Source: Candidatus Dadabacteria bacterium RIFCSPHIGHO2_12_FULL_53_21 (GTDB taxonomy: Bacteria > Desulfobacterota_D > UBA1144 > Nemesobacterales > UBA2774). From it: 35,464 nt of DNA. Of the stretch, positions 24,961-32,948 are shown one piece after another; positions within the stretch are counted from its first letter, which is position 1; each line of letters starts with the position of its first letter. The translations under genes were made by a program, and so were the position numbers. The stretch is taken from assembly GCA_001775255.1 (NCBI GenBank), contig MFCJ01000073.1, positions 1 to 35,464 on the forward strand, written 5' to 3'. The notes below the pieces were generated by a model, which worked only from the letters and a program-made list of their open reading frames with translations, was not told the DNA's origin and did not search any database.

Positions 24961-25680
24961 TCAGTATCCGTGGGAGAGTCTTTCGGCAAGGAACCTGTCG
25001 AGTCCGCTGTCTATAATCTTTTTCTGGGCGCCTTCTATGGGATACTCGACCCTCCTGAACTCCGCCTCCCCGCGGTCGTCGTATATCACGAACGATGCCC
25101 GCGGGTCCCTGTCGCGCGGCTGCCCGACGCTTCCGGGATTGACGAGATAGCTCACCCCGTCCAGTAATTGAACCACCTCCGCCCGCGATACGTTAACGCT
25201 GCGGTCTGAGAGAGAATACACAACGCTCACGTGTGTATGGCCGAAGAAGCAGAGGCTCCTATTTTTGAGGAGCGGGAATTCGGGAGCCGCGTCGCGTGCG
25301 GACAAAATATATTTATCCGGGTCCGACGGGGCGCCGTGTACTATCATAAAACCGTCTATCGCATCCTTCTCAGGCAGACTTCTCAGGTATTTCTTGTTCC
25401 CCTCGGTGAGCTTTCCCCTCGTCCAGAGGGCGGCTTCCATCGCGGCCGGGTTGAAGCCTATTGGCTCCGTAATGCCGCACGCTGCTTTATCGTGATTGCC
25501 GATTAATGAGGCGATGTTCCGGCTCTTTATGATTTCGACGCATTCGTTGGGGTTCGCCCCGTACCCCACGATGTCGCCCAGGCAAACAATCCTGTCCGCG
25601 TTACCGCCGTCGATTTCGCCGAGTACGGAAAGGAAGGCCTCCAGGTTCGCATGTATGTCGGAGATAATTGCGTATCTCAA
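24961..25680 (-). CDS. Calcineurin-like metallophosphoesterase (YfcE/ApaH-like)
   Basis: A 239-residue metal-dependent phosphoesterase. The motifs are ISDIHANLEAF (Asp-x-His), CLGDIVGYGANPNE, LIGNHDKA, IVHGAP and FFGHTHVSV, all in the order and spacing of the calcineurin-like superfamily, followed by LVNPGSVGQPRDRDPRASF, a signature of this subgroup. Proteins of this type hydrolyse phosphodiesters or dinucleotide polyphosphates; the natural substrate is not identifiable from sequence. It follows the glycerate kinase by 22 bases and is likely in the same transcript, with dnaB downstream. Confidence 0.9.
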   Translation of the reverse strand: MRYAIISDIHANLEAFLSVLGEIDGGNADRIVCLGDIVGYGANPNECVEIIKSRNIASLIGNHDKAACGITEPIGFNPAAMEAALWTRGKLTEGNKKYLRSLPEKDAIDGFMIVHGAPSDPDKYILSARDAAPEFPLLKNRSLCFFGHTHVSVVYSLSDRSVNVSRAEVVQLLDGVSYLVNPGSVGQPRDRDPRASFVIYDDRGEAEFRRVEYPIEGAQKKIIDSGLDRFLAERLSHGY

Positions 25681-25702
25681 CGTTCGCCTCGGCCCGGAGA
25701 GG

Positions 25703-27037
25703 TTATTCGACCAGCACTATCCCTATGTCCATCACGTTCGTGCCCGTGGGTCCGGTTATGATGAGGTCGCCTAGCTTGTCGAAGAAGTCGTACGAGTTGT
25801 TGAGGGCCAGGTGCTCTCTCGCGCTCACGTTGATGGTCCGGGCCTGGAGCCTGCTCTGCCCGTCGCAGATCGCCCCCGCCGCATCTATCGGGCCGTCTAT
25901 ACCGTCCGTATCGCAGAAGAGCCCCACGATGTCATGCCCTATGATCTCCATACAGAATGACAGGGCGGTTTCCGTGCTCCTGCCCCCTTTTCCCGTACCG
26001 AGGCTGCTTTGGACCGTAACTGTGGTTTCGCCGCCGAATATTACGCAGGACGGTCTCCTGATCGGGTTGCCGAATTTTTCTATATCGAACGCAACCGCCG
26101 CCACTACCTTCGCGACCTCCCTCGCCTCGCCTCTTATCTGCGAAGAAAGCAAGAGTGTGCTATACCCGAGCTCCCCCGCTTTTTTCTCGGCCGCCTTCAG
26201 GGATTTGAAGTTGTTTCCGACGATGATCGTCTGGACGTCTTTCGGGTCGTATTCACCCTCTTTGAGGGTATCGGGAGAGTTCCCGCTCCTCCCCTCCTCG
26301 AGATGTAAGACTACCTGAGGGGGGAGTTTGTGCTCGATGCCGAGGGCCTCTATGACACGCCATGCGTCCTCGAACGTAGTGGGGTCGGGCACCGTGTGTC
26401 CCGACGCTATGGCGTCGAGCCTGTCGCTCACCACATTTGAGAGAATGAGTGTGATGACCTTTGCCGGCAGGGCTTTCTTCAGCAGCCCCCCTCCCTTTAT
26501 CTGCGAGATGTGTTTCCTCACGGCGTTCAGCCCGTATTTGTCCACGCCCGACCTGAGCAGGGTTTCGGTCACCTTCCGCTTGTCATCGAGCGAGATACCG
26601 GGCGAAGGCATTGCAAGCAGCGCGCTGCCGCCCCCTGATATGAGGAATATGACGAGGTCGTTCTCCCCGGCTTTTTCCAGGACCGATACCACTTCCTTCG
26701 CGGCGGTGAGGCTCCTGTCGTCCGGCACGGGGTGGCTCGACAGATAAAATCCGAGCTTCTTGTAAGGGTTCTGCGGCTGGGAGTTCGATACTACTATGCC
26801 TCCCGTAAGCCTGTCCTCGAGCACCTCTTCGACGGCTTCAGCCATGGAGGTTGCGGCCTTGCCGAATGCGACCACATAAATTGACCCGATGTCATTCAGG
26901 TTATATCTCTTGTTGTCTACGGTAAGGACATCCGATTTACGGCTCAGGAATTCGAGGACGCATTTATAAGGATTGGCGGCTTCTACAGCCTCCCAGTACA
27001 TCTTGAGGGCGTTTTCACGCGATTTCTTGAAGTCCAT
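25703..27037 (-). CDS. gckA: Glycerate 2-kinase (GckA/TtuD family, DUF4147-MOFRL)
   Basis: A 444-residue kinase that phosphorylates D-glycerate to 2-phosphoglycerate. The N-terminal DUF4147 domain (about 5-245) shows VVAFGKAATSMAEAVEE and the glycine-rich FLISGGGSALLAMPSPG. The C-terminal MOFRL domain (about 320-440) ends with FGGETTVTV, DTDGIDGPIDAAGAI and IITGPTGTNVMDI, all family hallmarks. Length is as expected. It is 55 bases downstream of the nuoE-like gene and 22 bases upstream of the metallophosphatase. With glyA and the class V aminotransferase it could link serine, hydroxypyruvate and glycerate to glycolysis, although the hydroxypyruvate reductase was not seen here. Confidence 0.93.
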   Translation of the reverse strand: MDFKKSRENALKMYWEAVEAANPYKCVLEFLSRKSDVLTVDNKRYNLNDIGSIYVVAFGKAATSMAEAVEEVLEDRLTGGIVVSNSQPQNPYKKLGFYLSSHPVPDDRSLTAAKEVVSVLEKAGENDLVIFLISGGGSALLAMPSPGISLDDKRKVTETLLRSGVDKYGLNAVRKHISQIKGGGLLKKALPAKVITLILSNVVSDRLDAIASGHTVPDPTTFEDAWRVIEALGIEHKLPPQVVLHLEEGRSGNSPDTLKEGEYDPKDVQTIIVGNNFKSLKAAEKKAGELGYSTLLLSSQIRGEAREVAKVVAAVAFDIEKFGNPIRRPSCVIFGGETTVTVQSSLGTGKGGRSTETALSFCMEIIGHDIVGLFCDTDGIDGPIDAAGAICDGQSRLQARTINVSAREHLALNNSYDFFDKLGDLIITGPTGTNVMDIGIVLVE

Positions 27038-27092
27038 TTCGTTATATTATCTACTGCGGGGAATATCCCGATTCCGACATCCCCGATCGAAT

Positions 27093-27566
27093 TCAGCCTT
27101 TCCGCAGCTCTTCTATCAGCCTGTCGACCTTTTCTTTAGTCAGGTTCTCTTCGAGCTTGTCGTCGACGAGCATCACGGGCGCCGTTCCGCACGACGCCAG
27201 GCACTCCGCTTCCATCAGGGTGATTTTTCCGTCGGTCGTCGTCCCGCCGGTTTTCACGCCGAGCCGTTCGCACATGTGGTGCTCTACGTGCTCCGCCCCT
27301 CTCAAAGCGCAGGACAGGGTGCGGCAGAGCCAGATCACGTGCTCTCCAACCGGTTTTCTAAAGAACATAGTATAGAATGTGGCCACGTTCTGAACGCTCG
27401 AAGGCGGGATGCCGAGTATCCCGGCCGCCTCTTCCATCGATTCGTTCGAAAGGTAGCCGAATTCGTTCTGTATTACTCTCAAAACCGGTATGAGGGCGGA
27501 TTGTCTGGTTTCGGACCCGGATACTATCAAATTTATTCTTTCTCTAAGCGGTTCTGGAAACGGCAT
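27093..27566 (-). CDS. nuoE: NADH dehydrogenase 24-kDa subunit, NuoE-like
   Basis: A thioredoxin-like [2Fe-2S] subunit of complex I or of a related NAD-linked hydrogenase/formate dehydrogenase. From the chosen ATG at 27566 it is 157 residues, the normal size. The four cluster ligands are visible as CRTLSC (Cys-x4-Cys) and ECLASCG (Cys-x3-Cys), and the N-terminal helical domain has SALIPVLRVIQNEFGYLS and VQNVATFYTMF. A GTG at 27674 would add 36 residues unlike the family; the ATG has GGAG 11 bases upstream. No other nuo or hydrogenase genes are adjacent: the next gene on the strand is glycerate kinase. Its partner subunits must therefore be elsewhere, or it serves a different NADH-linked enzyme. 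Confidence 0.9.
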   Translation of the reverse strand: MPFPEPLRERINLIVSGSETRQSALIPVLRVIQNEFGYLSNESMEEAAGILGIPPSSVQNVATFYTMFFRKPVGEHVIWLCRTLSCALRGAEHVEHHMCERLGVKTGGTTTDGKITLMEAECLASCGTAPVMLVDDKLEENLTKEKVDRLIEELRKG

Positions 27567-27751
27567 GTCTTCACTGCTCCGAATTAGCTCCGATAATGTT
27601 ACATGGTTTGAACCTCTTCGCAAGAAAAATCTGTCCCCTGCGGTATTCCGCTCATAGCGTCCGGTATTTTTCACGCTGAGCGCGCCCCGCGGGGGATGTG
27701 AGCCATGCCGGAGTTAGGGCGGGTGTGGAAATCCGGCGAGTTTTGGTTAAA

Positions 27752-27780
27752 TTAAAGAGCTTATTTTGAGGGCTTATAAT
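27752..27780 (+). promoter_or_regulatory. Possible promoter for the TerB-like gene
   Basis: A perfect -10 TATAAT (27775-27780) lies 28 bases before the ATG at 27808. The best -35 at 17-base spacing is TTAAAG (27752-27757), which matches the consensus poorly. The Shine-Dalgarno GGGAGGTAA follows at about 27795-27803. Confidence 0.4.
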
Positions 27781-27807
27781 TCTCGCTGGAGTCCGGGAGG
27801 TAATGAG

Positions 27808-28266
27808 ATGCTCAGTATGTTTAAAAAGTTTTTTGAAGGCTCGGGCGCTGATAATAAAGGGGAGGATAAAGACGCCAGACTGAGGACCGCCACGTGCGTC
27901 CTGTTGCTCGAAGCCGCGACGGCCGACGATTCTTTTTCCGACATCGAGCAGAAGAAGGTCGTCGAAATATTGAAATCGAGGTTCGGGATGACCGACGAAG
28001 CCGTAAAGGATCTCATCGACGAATCGAAGAGGGCGAGGCAGAACGAGGCCGACATCTGGTACTTTACTAATCTCATAAATCAAAACCTGTCTAACGAAGA
28101 AAAATACGATATGATGAAAGAGGTCTGGGAGGTAATTTATTCAGACGGCTCTCTGGGTGAGTTTGAAAACTACGTGGCGCAGAAACTATACCGCATGCTG
28201 AATATAGATCATTCAAAATTCATAGAGCTCAAATTGAAGGTTAAAAACGAGATTCAGGGTGCGTAA
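27808..28266 (+). CDS. TerB-family protein
   Basis: A 152-residue acidic helical protein of the TerB (tellurite resistance / COG4103) family. The recognisable core is LLLEAATADDSFSDIEQKK, with the acidic metal-binding pattern, followed by a second repeat-like segment EVWEVIYSDGSLGEFEN. The ATG at 27808 (MLSMFKKFF) is chosen because GGGAGGTAA lies about 7 bases upstream; the frame extends to 27766 without a better start. Despite the name, most members are not tellurite-resistance proteins and are thought to be divalent-metal-binding membrane-associated factors. It is a single-gene unit ending in a clear terminator, divergent from nuoE. Confidence 0.85.
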   Translation: MLSMFKKFFEGSGADNKGEDKDARLRTATCVLLLEAATADDSFSDIEQKKVVEILKSRFGMTDEAVKDLIDESKRARQNEADIWYFTNLINQNLSNEEKYDMMKEVWEVIYSDGSLGEFENYVAQKLYRMLNIDHSKFIELKLKVKNEIQGA

Positions 28267-28298
28267 GCGCATGCCCGGGCAGATAAGTATGGCCGGTA

Positions 28299-28341
28299 CC
28301 CCGACGTTGAGGCTCTAGGCGGCTCGGGGTTAATTTTTTTT
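28299..28341 (+). terminator. Rho-independent terminator after the TerB-like gene
   Basis: The stem CCCCGA (28299-28304) pairs with TCGGGG (28324-28329), enclosing a 19-base loop that can itself pair partly. It is followed by TTAA and a run of eight T residues (28334-28341). It lies 33 bases after the stop codon, the clearest intrinsic terminator of the window. Confidence 0.8.
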
Positions 28342-28421
28342 AATCCGCACAACTTAATCCGCTTCCTAAACCTTAAAGTGACGGATAAAATAGAATATGG
28401 ATAATTCATTCGGAGCTGGCT

Positions 28422-29711
28422 GTGAGTCGATCTAACAACGGAAGACGAGTGGCCATAGTCCACGGACTAAGAACCCCGTTCGTAAAGTGCGGGACGCTCT
28501 TCAGGAATCTCACCTCCCTTGATCTGGGTAAGATAGCGGCTGTCGAGCTGCTTAACAGGACTGAAATAGTTCCGAAGGATATAGACAAGGTATTCATCGG
28601 CAGCGTTATACCGTCCGTCAAAACCCCTAACCTGGCCAGGGAAATCGCGCTCGGTTCGGGCATCCCGGCGACTGTGCCGGCTTTCACCGTGACGAGCGCG
28701 TGCGCATCGGCGATGCAGGCATTCACGAGCGCGGTCGACAGCATCCTGTCCGGGGACTCCGATATAGTGTTGGCGGGCGGAGCCGATACTGTGCACGACT
28801 CGCCTTATCTGGGCGGAAGGGGGACGAGGTCGAGGCTGTATGACTCAATTAATCTAATCGAGAAGGCCATGCCTCTTTTGAAGATGGGCGCAGGCGAGTC
28901 GGCCTTTTCGCTGCCCCTGTTGCCGGAGCGGTATGCCGGATACACACTCGGGGAGTCCGCCGAGAAGCTCGCCCGGAGATATCAGATAGGCAGGGACGAG
29001 CAGGACTCGTTCGCGGTAAGGAGCCACACGCTCGCCTCCAGGGCTCAGACGGAGGGTATATTCGAGGACGAAATAATTCATACGTTCGTGCCGCCTGATT
29101 TTACCGAAATCGTTTCCGCCGATAACAGCGTCAGATATGACATAAGTGTCGAAGCGCTTTCGGGACTTCCTCCCCTTTTCGATAAAGAGTTCGGGACGGT
29201 CACGGACGGCAACTCGGCACCCCTTACGGACGGGGCGTCGGTAATACTGCTCATGTCCGAGGACAAAGCGAGGGCGCTCGGGTATAAACCCATAGCGTAT
29301 GTAAGGTCATACGCCTACGCCGCCGTCGATCCGTCGGATGAGCTGCTGATGGGTCCGGCATACTCGACCCCGGCTGCGCTCGAGCGTGCCGGCATCGGGC
29401 TCGACGAGATAGACCTGGTCGAAATTCACGAACCGTTCTCCTCGCAGGTGATCTCTTACGTGAGGGCGCTCGACTCCAAGGGCTTTGCCAAGGAGAAGCT
29501 AGGCCGGAGCCAGCCCGTGGGGGAGGTCGACATGGAGAAGCTCAACATTTCAGGGGGCTCGATCGCGATCGGACACACGCTCGGCGCAACCGGCGCGAGG
29601 ATAATAATGACGCTCGCCTACAGGATGTCCAAGAGGAAAGGGAATTTCGGGCTCGTCAGCCTCGCTTCGGCGGGCGGCCTCGGGGTCTCGATCGTGCTTG
29701 AAAAGGAATAA
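28422..29711 (+). CDS. Thiolase-family protein (FadI-like) lacking the second catalytic cysteine
   Basis: A 429-residue thiolase of the FadI/trifunctional beta-subunit branch, which normally cleaves 3-ketoacyl-CoA. The nucleophile Cys94 (TSACASAMQ), the HEPFSSQV segment with His, and the GHTLGATGARI loop with His are present. At the C-terminus, where the family has a second cysteine in a motif like ACAAGGLG, this protein reads SLASAGGLG, with Ala415 in the cysteine position. Loss of this acid/base should impair ordinary thiolysis. The start GTG has GGAG about 8 bases upstream. The stop codon overlaps the ATG of the FadJ-like gene by one base, forming a two-gene operon. Confidence 0.9.
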   Translation: MSRSNNGRRVAIVHGLRTPFVKCGTLFRNLTSLDLGKIAAVELLNRTEIVPKDIDKVFIGSVIPSVKTPNLAREIALGSGIPATVPAFTVTSACASAMQAFTSAVDSILSGDSDIVLAGGADTVHDSPYLGGRGTRSRLYDSINLIEKAMPLLKMGAGESAFSLPLLPERYAGYTLGESAEKLARRYQIGRDEQDSFAVRSHTLASRAQTEGIFEDEIIHTFVPPDFTEIVSADNSVRYDISVEALSGLPPLFDKEFGTVTDGNSAPLTDGASVILLMSEDKARALGYKPIAYVRSYAYAAVDPSDELLMGPAYSTPAALERAGIGLDEIDLVEIHEPFSSQVISYVRALDSKGFAKEKLGRSQPVGEVDMEKLNISGGSIAIGHTLGATGARIIMTLAYRMSKRKGNFGLVSLASAGGLGVSIVLEKE

Positions 29712-31873
29712 TGGATATGAGCAGCATTTCCTACACTATAGATAATACGGGCATAGCCGTGGTGACTATAAACACCCCCGGCAGCGCCGTGAACGTTCTC
29801 GATCAGGAGAGTTTCCTGTCTCTCGAAGAATTCCTCAACAAGATCGACAGGGAGTTCGACATGCTCGAGAGCAACGACGAGATAAGGGCCGTCGTTATCG
29901 TAAGCTCCAAGGACGGAAGTTTCATAAACGGGGCCGACCCAGGGGAATACCTCAATTTCACCCTCGCCGACGAAGGCAGGTCGTACAGCCTCAAGGCGCA
30001 GGAAATATCCGAGAAGATAGAGAATTCGAGGGCTCCGTTTGTGGCGGCGATAGGGGGGGCATGTCTCGGTCTCGGCCTGGAGCTGGCCATTGCGTGCAAA
30101 TACAGGGTCGGGGTCAATAACAAGAAAACGGCGCTCGGTCTTAACCAGATCGATTTCGGCATTATCCCCTGCGCCGGGGGGGTGCTGAGGCTCGCGAAGC
30201 TCATAGGGACTAAAGAAACGCTCGACCTGATACTGAGCGCGGAGGTCCTCGATGCCGATCATTCGAAGCAGAAGGGGCTCCTCGATGAGGTCGTGCCGGA
30301 GGAATATCTCCTGAGCATAGCCAAGAAACGCGCGGCCGAATTATCGAGCAAGGAGTTCAAGCCGAGGCGTTTTCGTTTCGGCGGTATGACGAACGTTCTG
30401 ATAAAAGAGAATCCCGTATCCAGAAGGATGTATTTCGACAAAGCAAAGAAGGAGATAAAAGAGAGCCGGGAGTTATACCTTACGGCATCGAGAATGGCGA
30501 TCGAGGCCCTTGAGATCGGCGTCGCGAGCTTCAACAGGGGACTCCACGCGGAATCGGTTTATTTCGGCGAGCTCGCGGTGACGGGATACTCGAGGCAGTT
30601 GATAAGATCGAGCATAGCGATAGATGAGGTCAGGAACGACATCAGGTTTACGAAGGCCGGCCATAAAACAAGGAAGATTGCCGAGAAGATCGCGCTCGTG
30701 GGAGAAGAGACCCACGGGGCGGGAATCGCCTGCCTCGCCGCCGAGAACGGAATCCTCGTAAGGATGAAGAGCAGGGACCTTGCCGGCGCCGCGAAAAATA
30801 TGAAGGCGTGCTTTGATTTCTTTATGGAGAAGGTTGCGAATCACGAAACAGCCGGGCTCGGGGCTGAAAAAAAGCTCGACCTCATAAGCGCGTCCTCCGA
30901 CTACACGGGTTTCAAACGGGCGGATATCGTTATTGAAACGGCGGGGGAGGACCTGGATGTAAAACGCGGGATACTTAAAGACGTGGAGTCCCTTATGGGC
31001 GGGGATTATATATACGTTTCGAATTCATTTGCCCTCCCTGTGGAGTTAATCGCGGGCGCATCGAAGAGGCCCGACAGGGTTGTGGGCATGCGGATCCCCG
31101 GGTCTGTCCACGAGACCGAGCTCATGGAGGTCGCGGTCGCAGAAGGCACGTCTCAGGAAACGGTGGCCGAATTGATCGAATTCGCCAAAAGTCTCGGGAA
31201 AATCCCCCTCGTGGTCAAAAACAAGGCCGGGTTTTATACGACCCGCATTCAGCTGGCATATTTTAACGAAGCGCTTCACCTCCTTGAGGAGGGGATAGGG
31301 GCACAGGACATAGAGGACGCTATGATGCAGTTCGGGTTTCCCGAAGGGCCCCTGAGCGCAATGGACGAAATAGGGCTCGACCTGATCCAAAAGGGCTCTC
31401 AAATCGTCTTCAGGCAGTCGGCCGAGAGGTTGAAGCCCCTCTCGCTGCTCGACAGGATGATAGAAGACGGCAGGACCGGGGTCGGGAGCGGCAGGGGATT
31501 CTACAGATACGGACGGGATGAAAAAAGACTGGACAGGTCTCTCCATAAACTGTTGGCGCTCGAAGAAGGGGATTCGGAAAGCATCTCGCAGGAATACATA
31601 CAGGACCGCCTCGTGCTCGCGATGGTGAATGAGGCGATGCTCTGTCTCCAGGACGAGGTCATAGGGAGCGCCAAGGAAGGGGATGTGGGCGCCCTTCTGG
31701 GTCTCGGCTTCCCGACTTACAGGGGAGGCCCGTTCAGATATGTAGACTCCGCAGGGGCCGGCGAGATATTAAAGAAGCTCCATAACCTGAGCGTAAGATA
31801 CGGCACGCGATATACGCCCCCTGTTATATTGAAGAACGCAGCGGTGGGCGGAAATAAATTTTACGAAAACTGA
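29711..31873 (+). CDS. FadJ/FadB-like fusion with degenerate catalytic residues
   Basis: A 720-residue enoyl-CoA hydratase / 3-hydroxyacyl-CoA dehydrogenase fusion, the alpha-subunit type of the beta-oxidation complex. The crotonase part (about 5-290) keeps the first acidic residue (Glu124 in LGLELAIAC), but the second, normally in a PE motif, is Gln146 (LGLNQIDFG). The dehydrogenase part (about 325-720) has GEETHG (331-336) where GxGxxG binds NAD. It has Arg461 (GMRIPGS) in place of the catalytic His of GMHFFNP, and Thr511 in place of the usual Asn; Glu473 is retained. Both active sites are therefore altered although length and fold are complete. It shares one base with the upstream thiolase stop. 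It may be a scaffold, an acyl-CoA binder, or a new activity. Confidence 0.88.
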   Translation: MDMSSISYTIDNTGIAVVTINTPGSAVNVLDQESFLSLEEFLNKIDREFDMLESNDEIRAVVIVSSKDGSFINGADPGEYLNFTLADEGRSYSLKAQEISEKIENSRAPFVAAIGGACLGLGLELAIACKYRVGVNNKKTALGLNQIDFGIIPCAGGVLRLAKLIGTKETLDLILSAEVLDADHSKQKGLLDEVVPEEYLLSIAKKRAAELSSKEFKPRRFRFGGMTNVLIKENPVSRRMYFDKAKKEIKESRELYLTASRMAIEALEIGVASFNRGLHAESVYFGELAVTGYSRQLIRSSIAIDEVRNDIRFTKAGHKTRKIAEKIALVGEETHGAGIACLAAENGILVRMKSRDLAGAAKNMKACFDFFMEKVANHETAGLGAEKKLDLISASSDYTGFKRADIVIETAGEDLDVKRGILKDVESLMGGDYIYVSNSFALPVELIAGASKRPDRVVGMRIPGSVHETELMEVAVAEGTSQETVAELIEFAKSLGKIPLVVKNKAGFYTTRIQLAYFNEALHLLEEGIGAQDIEDAMMQFGFPEGPLSAMDEIGLDLIQKGSQIVFRQSAERLKPLSLLDRMIEDGRTGVGSGRGFYRYGRDEKRLDRSLHKLLALEEGDSESISQEYIQDRLVLAMVNEAMLCLQDEVIGSAKEGDVGALLGLGFPTYRGGPFRYVDSAGAGEILKKLHNLSVRYGTRYTPPVILKNAAVGGNKFYEN

Positions 31874-31958
31874 TACACTGGTTATCATTTTTCAACTTCT
31901 GACCTTGACAGATTTCCCGGTATGAAAACCGGGGGCCTGTAGTTATAATTTAACTCTT

Positions 31959-32813
31959 ATGAGTTCGGATAAAATGAAAAAAGGCAGTTATCTAAAACCC
32001 GTTATCCTGGCGCTCTCCGCGCTTGGAATCATTCTTTCCCTATACCTCACATATCTCCATTTTACCGAGAGCCGGGCTGCGTTCTGCGCCGCTGGGACGG
32101 ATTGCGATACGGTCAGGCAGAGCGGCTTCTCCACCATCATGGGAATTCCCATAGCAGCTGTAGGCGTGGCGGGATATTCGGTCATACTCATCGTGTTCCT
32201 GATAAGCATGAAAAAACGGACAAAGTGGCTCCTTCTTTACATACTCGTCCTGGCCGGCTTCGTATTTTCCGCGTACCTCACATACATCGAGCTCTTCGTT
32301 ATCAAAGCGATATGCATGTACTGCATCTTTTCAGCGGTACTGATGACGATTATTTTTATTGCCCTGATCAGGGCCAAATCCGAATACCACCCCAAACTGT
32401 CCGCGTCTTATATCGGGGTCTTGAGCCTTGCCGTCTCCGCTACAGTCATCCTCGGCGCGGCGCTTGTACAGGCTGAAAAGTTAGGCGCGTCCAACTCCCT
32501 TACGTCCGGCATTTCTCAGCCCGCCGGTTCCTTCCAGACCGGACTTGCGATGCACCTGGCAGACCACGGGGCGGTAATGTACGGCTCGTTCAAGTGCCCG
32601 CACTGCAATCAGCAGAAACAAATGTTCGGCGACGCGTTCAGATATATCAAATACGTCGAATGCAACCCGAAGGGGGAAAATGCCAATCCTTCCCTCTGCT
32701 TCGCAAAGGGTATAATGAACTACCCGACGTGGGAGATCGACGGAAAGTTTTACGAGGGCGCCATGCCGCTCGAACAGCTCTCCAAGATTACCGGATACGA
32801 CGGCAAACTCTAG
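31959..32813 (+). CDS. VKOR - thioredoxin-fold fusion protein
   Basis: A 284-residue inner-membrane protein that joins a vitamin K epoxide reductase domain to a thioredoxin-like domain. Such fusions re-oxidise periplasmic disulfide-forming proteins by passing electrons to quinone. Transmembrane helices lie at about 14-34, 62-83, 90-112, 115-137 and 150-170. The loop cysteines Cys43 and Cys49 and the membrane CxxC (Cys119-Cys122, CMYC) are present, and the C-terminal domain carries Cys213-Cys216 (CPHC) with the cis-proline segment YPTW. All six key cysteines are intact. The first ATG (31959) lacks a good ribosome site; a second ATG is at 31974. A TATAAT lies at 31944-31949, close to the start. 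Confidence 0.9.
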   Translation: MSSDKMKKGSYLKPVILALSALGIILSLYLTYLHFTESRAAFCAAGTDCDTVRQSGFSTIMGIPIAAVGVAGYSVILIVFLISMKKRTKWLLLYILVLAGFVFSAYLTYIELFVIKAICMYCIFSAVLMTIIFIALIRAKSEYHPKLSASYIGVLSLAVSATVILGAALVQAEKLGASNSLTSGISQPAGSFQTGLAMHLADHGAVMYGSFKCPHCNQQKQMFGDAFRYIKYVECNPKGENANPSLCFAKGIMNYPTWEIDGKFYEGAMPLEQLSKITGYDGKL

Positions 32814-32885
32814 ATTTAACTTGCCTATCTCATTAAGAAACTCTCCCCTTATCGCTTCGAAAACCTCGTCCGCAGGAAAATATTA

Positions 32886-32932
32886 GTTTAGATTTGCGCC
32901 CAAAGATGTTATTATTATTCATAAATCTAAAC
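32886..32932. repeat. Perfect 10-base inverted repeat upstream of the DUF883-like gene
   Basis: GTTTAGATTT (32886-32895) is repeated in inverted form as AAATCTAAAC (32923-32932), separated by 27 bases. The right arm ends 4 bases before the GGAAGG ribosome site of the gene at 32949. It could be an operator for a dimeric repressor or a long-loop RNA stem in the leader. Confidence 0.6.
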
Positions 32933-32948
32933 GTGGAAGGTGATTCAA

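Noticed and set aside
27808..28266. Tellurite-resistance operon
   Set aside because: Only a single TerB-like gene is present, without terA, terC, terD or terE, and most TerB-like proteins are unrelated to tellurite.
31916..31933. CCCGGT-ATGAAA-ACCGGG hairpin after the FadJ-like gene as a terminator
   Set aside because: The stem is good but is not followed by a T-tract, so intrinsic termination is not supported.
31905..31949. TTGACA and TATAAT upstream of the VKOR gene as one promoter
   Set aside because: The two boxes are 33 bases apart, far beyond workable spacing. Only the -10 may be real.
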